From: Vibrio splendidus
Lineage (GTDB): Bacteria > Pseudomonadota > Gammaproteobacteria > Enterobacterales > Vibrionaceae
Assembly (NCBI RefSeq): GCF_024347615.1
Contig: NZ_AP025509.1
Coordinates: forward strand, 868,001 to 932,000
DNA length: 64,000 nucleotides
Direction of reading: 5' to 3'
Part shown: piece by piece, positions 15,593 through 23,968 of the stretch
Layout of the letters: every line of letters begins with the position of its first letter
Position numbering within the stretch: the stretch's first letter is position 1
Made by a program: the position numbers and the translations under genes
Notes under the pieces: generated by a model
What the model saw: the letters and a program-made list of their open reading frames with translations, nothing else
The model's database searches: none
What the model was told of the DNA's origin: nothing

Positions 15593-17235
15593 ACGACGGC
15601 CTCCTGAGTGCTCTCGCTGTCGACCGTAATAGCTCGACTTTCCACTGTAATGATTCGATTAGCCAATTCGCGAAGCTTAGAATAGTAGCTCACCATCAGT
15701 ATCGTCCGCCCTGCTGTTACTTCTTCTTCCAACACCTTAGCTAAATTCCCAAGGGCGTCTAAATCAAGTGAAGAATCCGGCCTTTCCAACATGATTATGG
15801 GTTTATCACTTGCCAATTGAGCCGCGATATTGAGCATTTTCACGTTACCCATACTCAACAAAGAAGCACTCGTATGGCCAATTTGTGTCTCGAGCCCATC
15901 GGGTAATCGAGTAATCTCTTTGGTTAAACCCAAACGCTTTGCATAGTCACTGGCGCTTTGCGTTTTCTCAGGGTCAAAACCGCACAAGTTGTCGAGAATA
16001 GTACCCGACACCAACTGCCCTTTAACGCCGCAGTAGGCCGCAATGTTGGTTACGGATGCGATTGAAACGGCAGCTCCGTTAATGAAGCACTCCCCCGCTT
16101 TTAGATCATCGATACCTGCAATCGACGACAATAAATGACTGTTGGTGTGGCGGTCCTCACTCTCTAACAATACCAACTCACCTTTATTCAGTGTGACATC
16201 TGCATGAGAGAGTTCACCGTATCTTTCAACGGTCGCTTGCTTAATTTCCAACGTCTCAAACTCAGATAAGTGGTTCTCAGCTTGCTCAGAACCTGAAAAC
16301 TCAGATAGTGACAAGTCACTCAATTTTTCTATTGCCTGATTAGCACTGTGTATTGAATTAAGCTTGATTCTAACCCCAACCAGAGCACTCAAAGGCGCAA
16401 CCGCTCTGCCAGATAAGATAGAACATGCCGCCAAGCCACCAGTAGTTAACTGACCATCCAACACCCACAAGCTCCCCGTAATTACGAGTAAAACTGACGT
16501 GGCTAATGCGGCAAGCTGAATACATTCTTGGGCAAAGGCGTTCTGTTCTTCTTCTCTCGCTTTAGACTGAGACCGAACGTTATTGAGGGATTTAAACTGA
16601 TTGAAGATTCGAGACTCAACGGCCTGGCGTTTGATTCCCTGAATGGTTTGGCTTAGCAAAATCAAAAACGCTTTTCGCTCCTGCTCATCTTGGGAAGCCT
16701 CTTCACTTAAGCTTTTAACACGAATAGAAGATAACCAAACGATTCCAAGAGTAATCAGCCAAACTGCCAAAGGTATCGCCACCAGCTCACCGCCGATGTA
16801 AGCCACCAAGCCCAAGAAGATCAAGGCAAAAGGCAAATCAATAAAGCCTGCAATCACACCACCGGAATACCAATCTTTGACTTTTGATACTGAGCCCAGC
16901 CCCTCTTCCACGCCGCCAACACCAATGTGGCGAAGATGGCCTGATGAAGCCGTTGTTACTCTTTCAACCAAGGTTTGATAGGTCACTTTCTCGGTATTGC
17001 TGGCCGCGGCTGACAAAAGCCAAGTACGCACAAACCGGATTAATGCTTCCATGGCAACAGCCAACGCTGCACCCGCCAACAACAATGTGGCAGTACCGTA
17101 ACTTTGGTTAGGTAAAATACGATCGTAAATTTGTAAAACCGTTAATGGAACGGCGAGAGAGAGAAGATTCATGAGTAAAGAAGGCAGTAGGACTTTCCCC
17201 ACCACCCCTTTGTTTTTCATTGAACTTGCGGGCAT
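15589..17235 (-). CDS. Type I secretion ABC exporter subunit B, ATPase-dead partner
   Basis: A 548-residue ABC exporter half and first gene of the secretion operon. The ATG at 17235 has AAGGA six bases upstream; a TTG six bases earlier is unlikely. The membrane domain starts almost at the N-terminus (LLPSLLMNLLSLAVPLTVLQ), with no C39-like domain. The nucleotide-binding domain keeps the fold pattern but has lost its motifs. The Walker A position (about 355-365) reads ESEDRHTNSH, with no GxxGxGKS. The signature is LSMGN. Walker B reads IIMLERP, giving Glu484-Arg485 in place of Asp-Glu. The switch His is Tyr (MVSYYSK). The D-loop SSLD remains. It is probably non-hydrolytic and structural in a heterodimer with the 750-residue subunit. 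The frame is intact over full length and coupled to its neighbour, so it does not look like a pseudogene. Confidence 0.9.
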   Translation of the reverse strand: MPASSMKNKGVVGKVLLPSLLMNLLSLAVPLTVLQIYDRILPNQSYGTATLLLAGAALAVAMEALIRFVRTWLLSAAASNTEKVTYQTLVERVTTASSGHLRHIGVGGVEEGLGSVSKVKDWYSGGVIAGFIDLPFALIFLGLVAYIGGELVAIPLAVWLITLGIVWLSSIRVKSLSEEASQDEQERKAFLILLSQTIQGIKRQAVESRIFNQFKSLNNVRSQSKAREEEQNAFAQECIQLAALATSVLLVITGSLWVLDGQLTTGGLAACSILSGRAVAPLSALVGVRIKLNSIHSANQAIEKLSDLSLSEFSGSEQAENHLSEFETLEIKQATVERYGELSHADVTLNKGELVLLESEDRHTNSHLLSSIAGIDDLKAGECFINGAAVSIASVTNIAAYCGVKGQLVSGTILDNLCGFDPEKTQSASDYAKRLGLTKEITRLPDGLETQIGHTSASLLSMGNVKMLNIAAQLASDKPIIMLERPDSSLDLDALGNLAKVLEEEVTAGRTILMVSYYSKLRELANRIITVESRAITVDSESTQEAVV

Positions 17236-17334
17236 ACACAATCCTTATCCATGCTTATGAAATAAGACTGGTACACCATGTTCAGTATTGCAAGGTAACG
17301 GACTGATTTAACGTGTTTTTCAATATAAATATGA

Positions 17335-17360
17335 CACAGATCTTTTTACACAAATCTGTG
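17335..17360. promoter_or_regulatory. Inverted repeat between catB-like gene and secretion operon
   Basis: CACAGAT at 17335-17341 and ATCTGTG at 17354-17360 form a 7-bp inverted repeat with a 12-base spacer, about 100 bases upstream of the secretion operon start. It could be a regulator site for that operon or a weak terminator for the catB-like gene; its minus-strand tail is T-rich but interrupted. Confidence 0.35.
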
Positions 17361-17400
17361 GCTAAACCCGTACCTTAAAAATGCTCGTTACAAGCGCTCC

Positions 17401-18036
17401 TTACAAACAATTGTCGTAATCCGTTATCGCCTGCTTTAGCTTTGAAAAGTCTGAGTTACATAAATACGGTTTCAGCGCTTCAAATTTATCTGAGGGCCAC
17501 TCGTATATTTTGAATGACATGAGCTCGTCAATAACGAACTCATCAAAGCGGTATTTGACGACTTTAGCTGGTGAGCCACCGACAATGCTGTATGGAGCGA
17601 CGTCTTTAGTCACCACACTATTCGCTGCGACTACAGCGCCTTCGCCAATCGTCACACCGGGCATCACCATCGCTCTCATGCCTACCCAAACCCCATCTTC
17701 AATGTGAGTATCGCCTTTGCCAATGTAGGCGTCGTCGATAACATCCATAAATGGATACAGTGAAAACCAATCAACTCTGTGTGTATGGTTGCCACCCATT
17801 AAAATCACGACCTCTGCGCCAATACAGACATAATCACCGATATAGAGTTCGTCGATTTCCCATCGAGGCTCCCACTGGCGGCTGACTTCGTCGCCGTGTA
17901 AATAGCGCACTACCGATTGTTCAAAACCATTATCCCAGCAATCGCTGTAATAACTGTGTTGACCTTTTACATGAATATTGGGGTTGGTTACGACTTCATG
18001 CAGCAACTCGAATTTGGACCAATGCTTCTTTTGCAT
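17401..18036 (-). CDS. catB: CatB-type xenobiotic (chloramphenicol) acetyltransferase
   Basis: A 211-residue left-handed beta-helix acetyltransferase of the XAT group. It transfers acetyl from acetyl-CoA to a hydroxyl of chloramphenicol or a related molecule, as a trimer. The hexapeptide repeats are clear (VWVGMRAMVMPGVTIGEGAVVAANSVVTKDV, quoted in part: IGEGAVV, VAANSVV). The catalytic-His motif is GGNHTHRVDW, and the C-terminal PAKVVKYRF is typical. Length matches CatB proteins (about 210). AGAGGT lies just before the ATG. It stands alone. Similar chromosomal genes occur across Vibrio, so it need not signal acquired resistance; the real substrate is unproven. Confidence 0.88.
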   Translation of the reverse strand: MQKKHWSKFELLHEVVTNPNIHVKGQHSYYSDCWDNGFEQSVVRYLHGDEVSRQWEPRWEIDELYIGDYVCIGAEVVILMGGNHTHRVDWFSLYPFMDVIDDAYIGKGDTHIEDGVWVGMRAMVMPGVTIGEGAVVAANSVVTKDVAPYSIVGGSPAKVVKYRFDEFVIDELMSFKIYEWPSDKFEALKPYLCNSDFSKLKQAITDYDNCL

Positions 18037-18455
18037 TTTTACCTCTGAATGATCTATTTAGTTTTATTCGTTAACGATCAAAATGTTCGACGGTGCAAAT
18101 CCAAGGTGCACAAACTAACGCCCTATAAACACAGGGTTCACTGGGACTAATAGTGAGTATCACGCTTAAATCATAGCAATGTCGCTAAAACTAAAGAGAC
18201 GTCAGTGGATTCGAGGTTGCTTAAGAAGAGGAAGTAGTTTCAAAGTTTGCTCAGTTTTTATCGATAACTTGGTTGGATAATTTACAGGCGTAGTGTAACT
18301 GTTTAGTCGCGCCAATTTGACAGGAAGATGTGATTAATAAGGTTTCAAATTTCGTTTCGTGGAATACGGAATGAACAAGAGCCTGCGCGATTACACAGGC
18401 TCAAACTTAGACTCGGCTATAAACTTCGGAGCTCGCTTGGAGCTAGGGTCAGCGA
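18037..18455. other. Intergenic region upstream of catB-like gene
   Basis: About 420 bases without a convincing gene. It should hold the catB promoter near 18040-18120. Near its right end is the hairpin described separately. I see no repeat or RNA gene in it. Confidence 0.5.
18379..18402 (-). terminator. Possible terminator of the OYE-family gene
   Basis: GAGCCTG/CAGGCTC 7-bp stem with a 10-base loop, lying 54 bases past the stop. On the minus strand it is followed by TTGTTCATT, a weak T tract. Confidence 0.45.
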
Positions 18456-19568
18456 CTACATGCGTGCAAGCTGTGCTTTTCTGTCTTTATTCACCACGCA
18501 GAAGTTACCGCGCTTAGTACGACACTTAGAGCACCGTTCGCATTCAACAGGGCTTCTATCCCCTTCCTTCCAACGCTTAACTAAATGGGGTTCAGAAAGC
18601 AGCGGTCTTGAAAGTGCGAAGTACTCAATGCCCGTGTTGTTTGCAATCGCTTCGATAGCATCAAAATCCGTTAGACCACCTACCGTGATCACTGGGATAT
18701 TAACGTCTTGGCTGATCGCGTGACCATACTCATGGAAATAGCCTTCAGCTTGAATGGTAAAGCCATCGTGCGACTCGCCAATCATAGTGTCTGCTTTACC
18801 ATGAATATTACCTGACACGACAATGCCATCCACGCCCATTTGTTCAAGCTTTTTACAAACAATACGTGTTTCGTCAAAGGTGACACCACCTTCAAAAAAC
18901 TCCGATGCAGTGAGTTTAACTAAGATAGGGAAATCATCACCCACCAGCTTACATGTCGCGGTATAGATCTCTAACAAAAATCTCATGCGGTTTTCTAAGC
19001 TACCGCCGTATTCATCTTCACGTTGGTTGTAATAAGGGCTTAGAAATTGGTTAATCAGGTAAGTGTGAGCGGCATGAATTTCAACGCCATCAAAACCTGA
19101 CTTCTGTGCTCTTAATGACGCTTGAGCAAAGGCATCAACAATGTAGTCGATCTCGCGTTTGGTCATCGCTTTGCCTAGTGTTTGAGTTCCTTTTTCTGGA
19201 ACCTCACTTGGTGCGTAGATGACTCGTTCACCAAGATCATGTGTGGTTTTGGTGCCACCATAAGCCAACTGCATCACGATTTTAGAGTCGTTGTCGTGCA
19301 CCAGCTGAGTCAGCTTCTGGTACTCTTCGATGAATGAGTCGTTATACATACCCATCATGCCCGCATTCGGCTTTTCTTCTTCAACGATGTTCGCGTAACC
19401 CGTCACGATCAGGCCGACTTCACCTTGAGCCAACTCTTCATAGATAGCGTAAAGCTTGTCTGTCATATGGCCATCTTCGGTGGCCATATTTTCCCACGTT
19501 GCACTTCTCATTAAGCGGTTCTTTAGTGTCATCTTGCCAATGTGGGTTTCTGTAAACAAAGTGCTCAA
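18456..19568 (-). CDS. Old Yellow Enzyme-family NADH:flavin oxidoreductase
   Basis: A 370-residue single-domain FMN-dependent ene-reductase-like protein. Family features in order: the N-terminal LFTETHIGKMTLKNR segment, the substrate/FMN-binding HAAHTYLINQFLSP motif, and YGGSLENRMRF. Near the C-terminus is the phosphate-binding VGGLTDFDA region. The C-terminus holds a cysteine group, CERCSKC plus Cys seven residues later. This resembles the cluster-binding segment of larger 2,4-dienoyl-CoA reductase/trimethylamine dehydrogenase relatives, but no fused NAD-binding domains follow. I place the start at a TTG (19568) because AGGA lies six bases upstream and the product then begins as the family does (xSTLFT). 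Upstream in-frame ATGs lack such a site. Substrate unknown. Confidence 0.88.
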   Translation of the reverse strand: MSTLFTETHIGKMTLKNRLMRSATWENMATEDGHMTDKLYAIYEELAQGEVGLIVTGYANIVEEEKPNAGMMGMYNDSFIEEYQKLTQLVHDNDSKIVMQLAYGGTKTTHDLGERVIYAPSEVPEKGTQTLGKAMTKREIDYIVDAFAQASLRAQKSGFDGVEIHAAHTYLINQFLSPYYNQREDEYGGSLENRMRFLLEIYTATCKLVGDDFPILVKLTASEFFEGGVTFDETRIVCKKLEQMGVDGIVVSGNIHGKADTMIGESHDGFTIQAEGYFHEYGHAISQDVNIPVITVGGLTDFDAIEAIANNTGIEYFALSRPLLSEPHLVKRWKEGDRSPVECERCSKCRTKRGNFCVVNKDRKAQLARM

Positions 19569-19762
19569 GTGTCTTCCTCTCAAAATCGTGTTACGCGAGT
19601 TACCCATCAAGCATGGGCACTGATTCAGGCGGATACTACAGAGAATAAACTAGGGAAAACTTAATCTAGATTAAGAGAGCGCCACTCTCATATGAGGAAA
19701 AGGCAGAAAGAGACAGCAAAAGAATAGAAAGGCAGGAATTAGAGAGAACAAAGGAAGCAAAC

Positions 19763-19791
19763 AAAAGCCGCTTAGTTTAGCTAAACGACTT
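19763..19791 (-). terminator. Terminator of the SDR gene
   Basis: On the minus strand an 11-bp stem with two G-U pairs (AAGTCGTTTAG ... CTAAGCGGCTT; plus strand 19765-19775/19781-19791) is followed by TTGTTTGCTT. It lies about 65 bases downstream of the SDR stop. Confidence 0.65.
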
Positions 19792-19855
19792 CAGGGATTT
19801 ATAAGCTTATAGATTTATAGCTTGAAGGCTTTACTAAAAATCAGACTTAACAGCG

Positions 19856-20491
19856 TTATCCATATTGAACCGTAGGATCAACACACTGATAGATCTGCCC
19901 AATGCTCGCTTCATTGGTTAACAAGGCTTCAATAAGGCGCGCCACTTCTTGTCTATAAATCACACCATGAACTTCGACTTGCTGGGACAGCTCACCGTTG
20001 CCAGTCTCCTCACCGTCTAACAAGCCACCCGGACGTAAGATGGTGTAATCCAGAGAACTCGAGGTTAGCCAAGCTTCAGCCAACGACTTTTCACGAACCG
20101 CTGCGCCAAACCCTTTTCTAGATCGCTCCGACAAATACTGCCAAGAGTCACCACAACCTAGCGACGTTACCAGCACAAATCGAGCGATACCATTGGCTTC
20201 AAGCTCATCAGTAAGATGTCGGTGTCCAATGTAATCAACGGGAATGTCAGCTCTGAAGCTGCCCATACTAGAAACGACCAGTGTCGATTTAGGTAACTGA
20301 GCGACCACAGATTCAACCTGTTCTTTATCGGTAGCATCACAACGCAGTGTGGTGATACCAAGTTCAGCCAAGCGCGTGTTCTTCTCTGGGTTTCTCGCAA
20401 TCGCTATTACTTGATAATCTTGTTTGTGAAAATGCTCAACAATTGCAGCACCCAGTCCACTTCCTGCTCCCCATACAACGACCGTACTCAT
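19856..20491 (-). CDS. NAD(P)-binding SDR/NmrA-like protein
   Basis: A 211-residue Rossmann-fold protein of the atypical short-chain dehydrogenase type. The N-terminal nucleotide-binding loop is GAGSGLGAAIVEHF. Later come FVLVTSLGCGD, SLDYTILRPGGLLDG and a C-terminal REVARLIEALL-like segment (QEVARLIEALL). These are typical of NAD(P)-binding epimerase/NmrA-like proteins used as reductases or redox sensors. The catalytic YxxxK is not obvious. I choose the ATG at 20491 (MSTVVVWG) because GAGG sits six bases upstream; two earlier in-frame ATGs have no such signal. It is monocistronic and divergent from the ToxR-like regulator. Function is not determined. Confidence 0.82.
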   Translation of the reverse strand: MSTVVVWGAGSGLGAAIVEHFHKQDYQVIAIARNPEKNTRLAELGITTLRCDATDKEQVESVVAQLPKSTLVVSSMGSFRADIPVDYIGHRHLTDELEANGIARFVLVTSLGCGDSWQYLSERSRKGFGAAVREKSLAEAWLTSSSLDYTILRPGGLLDGEETGNGELSQQVEVHGVIYRQEVARLIEALLTNEASIGQIYQCVDPTVQYG

Positions 20492-20722
20492 AAAAAACCT
20501 CATAATATTCATGTTGTAGTGATACTAACCAGACAATTTAAACCGTTCCTTTATCGAGATCAACAAATGAGAATAAGTCTCAATGTTATTTTTATTTTTT
20601 TGCTGGCTTTCACTAATCCGCTCAAAAGCACGACCACTTATCATAATTAGACATTGGTTAATTGAATTGCCCAAACATGTCTACTAAAGTAATTTTAATA
20701 CAATGACTTAGTCTCGGTGGTT

Positions 20723-22666
20723 ATGAAAAAAGAACGCATTCAATACTCTTTCGACGTGTGGTTATTTATTCCTGATGAAGACAAACTCATCATGAATGAT
20801 GAAGACGTGATCATCGACAATCGCTTGTCCAAGCTACTCAACTTCTTCTGCCAAAATCCTAAGATCGTATTCTCACGAGATGAGCTGATTAATGAAGTCT
20901 GGAATGGCTCAATCTTGACGGATCAGGTGATCACGCAAGTTATTTTTGAACTGCGCAAAATACTCAAAGCGGCTGAACGACATTCAATGGGACACATCAT
21001 CACCGTGCCCAAACGCGGTTATAAACTGGATGTTGATGTCCACAAAACCATCTTAGTACCTGCAAGTGTCACCACAAATACCGTGTCAGTTACAGACATG
21101 AATCATGCACCTAATGCTTTTGGTTCCTTTCCTTCAACTCAATCAGACGCACCAGATACATCGCCAGTTTTGGATGAGGAGAAAAAACAACAAGTCGAAC
21201 CAAAAGCAGAATCTATTACTGGTGAGAACCTAATAAGCGATCAAGGCTCAGAGGACAAATCCGTACTCGAAGAATCTAAAGAGCGTTCAATCGATGCAAC
21301 CTCAGAAAAACCTGCTTCACAAGAGCCTGTTCAGCCTATTGATCCGCAACCTAGCGCTTCGAAACCTAGCGCTTCGAGACCTAGCGATTCGAGCTATGTC
21401 GATCCAAGCCATACCGATTCGAGTACAGCACAGTTCATTCAACAGTCACCTGTAAATAAAACAGCTAACGACAAACAAGCGCCTATCACAGAAAATAAAC
21501 CGCAGAAAAGAACGTCTCGTGCTGTGATGTTTGGGGGCGCTATAGTTATTGCGCTTGGACTTATTTGGTGGACGTTAAAACCGACCAGCCCTACATCGGA
21601 CGCCTTCGATTTGAGCAGTTTAAATACCGCCGCTAATGAATCAAACCAACCACTCGCTGACTCAAATCAATCAACGGAACAAAATCGTCTTAATCAAACA
21701 GCAGACAGCCAAAACCCAGAAGTCCACAAAGCACACGAATCTGTGCACTACTTGTCTTTAGAGCCTAGATATATCTACGTAAGTATCGATGACAACTTGA
21801 AGACGGATGCCTTTAAGCGTGGGATCATCCATAAATTAATGAGCTACTTGACCACCTATCGCGATTTTCGTGTCGTAGTCGATGAAACCTTGGTGCCGAA
21901 TTCAGCCAACGTGATCAGTTTCAAGAGTGAAATTGATGGCGACAGAGAATACCTTGATATCACCTACTTCAACCGAATTTCTAATTTCAGACACCTAGGT
22001 CGAGATTACCTGATTGACCCGGCTTCACTCCACACGACCATGCGTTCAATGCTCGATGATCTATTGGATTCATTTAATTTGGATATTCAAAAATCGATAT
22101 TGAAGCAGCAAATCTCTGAGTTACCCAAACAAGAAGAAGCCTTACAGCTCACCCTTGAAGCGCTCGGGCTCACCTTCATGACGTTAGACAGAACCGACAC
22201 CTTGTCTAAGATCGCCCAAGCCAATGAGCTAGAACCCGACAACCACTTCGTTATGTCGAACCGTTACATGTATGAGCTTGCCGACATTTTTATAATGAGA
22301 TCGAAGAATAAGAATAAGCAGGTTGAAGCGCTCAATAAGAAATTCAAAAAACAGTTACTCAATGCTCAGAACAATGCTAACTCTTATCGAGTCTATGACG
22401 CATTAGCAGCCTACTTCCTCACTGAAGATAACCCTGAACAAGCCGAGTACTATCTGAGCTTGATTCCGAGGAATGAATACAGTGTGATGTCTATGATTAT
22501 CTTGGCAAAAATTGAAGAGTCTCAAGGCAACCCTTCAATGGCGGAAGAGTATTACTATGAAGCGATATTAGAATCTGGCCACCCTGTGGTTTTGAAAGTC
22601 GCTCAAACGTTGTTTTTCAAAAGTAACATCACCGAGATTGAATCCAAATTGGGTATCAACCAATGA
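20723..22666 (+). CDS. ToxR-like transmembrane transcriptional regulator
   Basis: A 647-residue membrane-anchored regulator. Residues ~1-110 form an OmpR/CadC-type winged helix (RDELINEVWNG, DQVITQVIFELRKIL, ITVPKRGYKL). About 150 residues of Pro/Ser/Gln/Glu-rich linker follow, then one membrane helix (about 267-287, MFGGAIVIALGLIWW). The rest is a periplasmic domain of about 360 residues whose C-terminal half looks helical and TPR-like (PEQAEYYLSLIP, PSMAEEYYYEAIL). This is the ToxR/CadC architecture: an inner-membrane sensor binding DNA directly. I prefer the ATG at 20723 over a GTG six bases upstream. It diverges from the SDR gene and converges on pldA; its targets are unknown. Confidence 0.87.
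   Translation: MKKERIQYSFDVWLFIPDEDKLIMNDEDVIIDNRLSKLLNFFCQNPKIVFSRDELINEVWNGSILTDQVITQVIFELRKILKAAERHSMGHIITVPKRGYKLDVDVHKTILVPASVTTNTVSVTDMNHAPNAFGSFPSTQSDAPDTSPVLDEEKKQQVEPKAESITGENLISDQGSEDKSVLEESKERSIDATSEKPASQEPVQPIDPQPSASKPSASRPSDSSYVDPSHTDSSTAQFIQQSPVNKTANDKQAPITENKPQKRTSRAVMFGGAIVIALGLIWWTLKPTSPTSDAFDLSSLNTAANESNQPLADSNQSTEQNRLNQTADSQNPEVHKAHESVHYLSLEPRYIYVSIDDNLKTDAFKRGIIHKLMSYLTTYRDFRVVVDETLVPNSANVISFKSEIDGDREYLDITYFNRISNFRHLGRDYLIDPASLHTTMRSMLDDLLDSFNLDIQKSILKQQISELPKQEEALQLTLEALGLTFMTLDRTDTLSKIAQANELEPDNHFVMSNRYMYELADIFIMRSKNKNKQVEALNKKFKKQLLNAQNNANSYRVYDALAAYFLTEDNPEQAEYYLSLIPRNEYSVMSMIILAKIEESQGNPSMAEEYYYEAILESGHPVVLKVAQTLFFKSNITEIESKLGINQ
21350..21394 (+). repeat. Three 15-bp tandem repeats in the regulator linker
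   Basis: Units CCTAGCGCTTCGAAA, CCTAGCGCTTCGAGA and CCTAGCGATTCGAGC encode PSASK-PSASR-PSDSS. The copy number keeps frame, so changes would only alter linker length. Confidence 0.85.
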
Positions 22667-22742
22667 TTAACAGCTCTTAACTATTTGCTCTTAACTATTG
22701 GCTATTGGCTATTAACTATTAGCCGTTAGCTATTAATATAGC

Positions 22743-22776
22743 AAACACACCGCTTACTCAGGCGGTGTGTTTTTGG
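22743..22776. terminator. Terminator between the ToxR-like gene and pldA
   Basis: AAACACACCGC (22743-22753) pairs perfectly with GCGGTGTGTTT (22762-22772), followed by TTTTGGG. It is suitable for both convergent genes. The 60 bases before it (22676-22736) hold a degenerate TTAACTATT/GGCTATT repeat tract of unknown meaning. Confidence 0.85.
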
Positions 22777-22842
22777 GTTCTCACAGAAATCAGTAATCGT
22801 TAATCGTTAATCGCTCAATCGTTGATAAAAAAGCGATAACCG

Positions 22843-23964
22843 CTATAAGGCATTGGTTAGCAGAATACCCACACCAATCCTTTCACTGTTGTAGTCATAA
22901 TCAATCAAGCTTTCTCCATAGCCTTTGTAGTACTGGACATACCCTTGAAGCCGGCCATACAGAGGAAAGCTGAGTGATGTCTGTATTCCACCATACCCGG
23001 TTTGAAAGTTGTAACGACCCAATGCTGAAACCTCAAAACCATCCCACTTGTAAGCGCCAGACAATTCATAGTGACCGAGATAATCTTGAATATCAGGGTT
23101 GTCATCGCTACTGCTCGACTCAGGAATTCGGTACCAAGGCTGGAAATAAACCGCAAAGTCATCTTCGGTATACCCTAGCCCAACATAAGCGCGGTTCCAG
23201 CTACGACTAAGCTCTGCCGTTCGTCCGTTAGATTCATGCTCTAAACCCAAACGCGAAAACCACACACCATCAGCTGACTCGATGTTCAAAGGCGTTTCGT
23301 AAAAGATCTCTGGGCGATAGTTAGTCTCTCTAAATGGTGCCGAGATATCAGAAGAGTACGCCTGCCAAAATGATTTGAGCGTAAAACCAAAATAGATTTT
23401 GTCCGCTTGATTAAAAACACCATCATCGACCACTGGAATTTTCAAACTTAACTGCAGTTTGATCTCTTCATCGCTGAGGTCATCCGCTTTACCTCCGAAT
23501 CGCTCATCCCCATAGGGCTGTGTATTCACGTTGGTCATATGAGTCACTGGCAAAATATAGTTCAAACGATAAGGCGTTATAACAAACGGGTTATCTTCAG
23601 TTGTGTACTCCATCTTCAATCGCGGGACTTTAGACTCAAGTGCACTTTCGCTGATTGAGTCTAAACCGACTTCGCTGGTTTCACCCGAGAACTTATTTTC
23701 GGGTGTTTTGTTTGATGTAACGGCTTCTTGGGATGCGCATTGCTGCTTTAACCACTCAATACTTTGTTGATTGGTTGCTTTGGCCAATGAAGACAAAATG
23801 CATTGCTCATAGCTTGCTCGTTCATCAACACCGATAGTATTGGCATACGCTGAAGCATTCACAGCGAGGCCAATAGCCAGTAGAGCAAGCATGTTTTTGT
23901 GTCCAGCTAGCTTTTCACCAACCCCAAGGCGTTTACTCGCGCTGTTCTGTTTACGAGCTCGCAT
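22843..23964 (-). CDS. pldA: Outer membrane phospholipase A (OMPLA)
   Basis: A 373-residue calcium-dependent outer-membrane phospholipase of the PldA family, hydrolysing acyl ester bonds of phospholipids in the outer leaflet. The active-site motif HESNG carries His243 and Ser245. It is followed by SRSWNRAYVGLGY, containing the family Asn, and FQPWYRIPE. The C-terminal strands (YNFQTGYGGIQ, YGESLIDYDYNSERIGVGI) match the OMPLA barrel closely. The N-terminus has a signal peptide ending near VNASAYA after a basic stretch; an internal ATG would give a shorter signal. An extra ~100-residue segment between signal and barrel is longer than in E. coli OMPLA. It begins five bases after the lipoprotein gene stop, so the two are probably co-transcribed. 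Confidence 0.93.
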   Translation of the reverse strand: MRARKQNSASKRLGVGEKLAGHKNMLALLAIGLAVNASAYANTIGVDERASYEQCILSSLAKATNQQSIEWLKQQCASQEAVTSNKTPENKFSGETSEVGLDSISESALESKVPRLKMEYTTEDNPFVITPYRLNYILPVTHMTNVNTQPYGDERFGGKADDLSDEEIKLQLSLKIPVVDDGVFNQADKIYFGFTLKSFWQAYSSDISAPFRETNYRPEIFYETPLNIESADGVWFSRLGLEHESNGRTAELSRSWNRAYVGLGYTEDDFAVYFQPWYRIPESSSSDDNPDIQDYLGHYELSGAYKWDGFEVSALGRYNFQTGYGGIQTSLSFPLYGRLQGYVQYYKGYGESLIDYDYNSERIGVGILLTNAL

Positions 23965-23968
23965 AACT

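Noticed and set aside
15589..17235. ABC subunit B as a pseudogene
   Set aside because: The frame is full length, has a good ribosome site and is coupled to the next gene, so loss of motifs looks like specialisation rather than decay.
17401..18036. Acquired antibiotic-resistance cassette
   Set aside because: No integron attachment site, transposase or flanking repeats are visible; chromosomal CatB-like genes are common in Vibrio.
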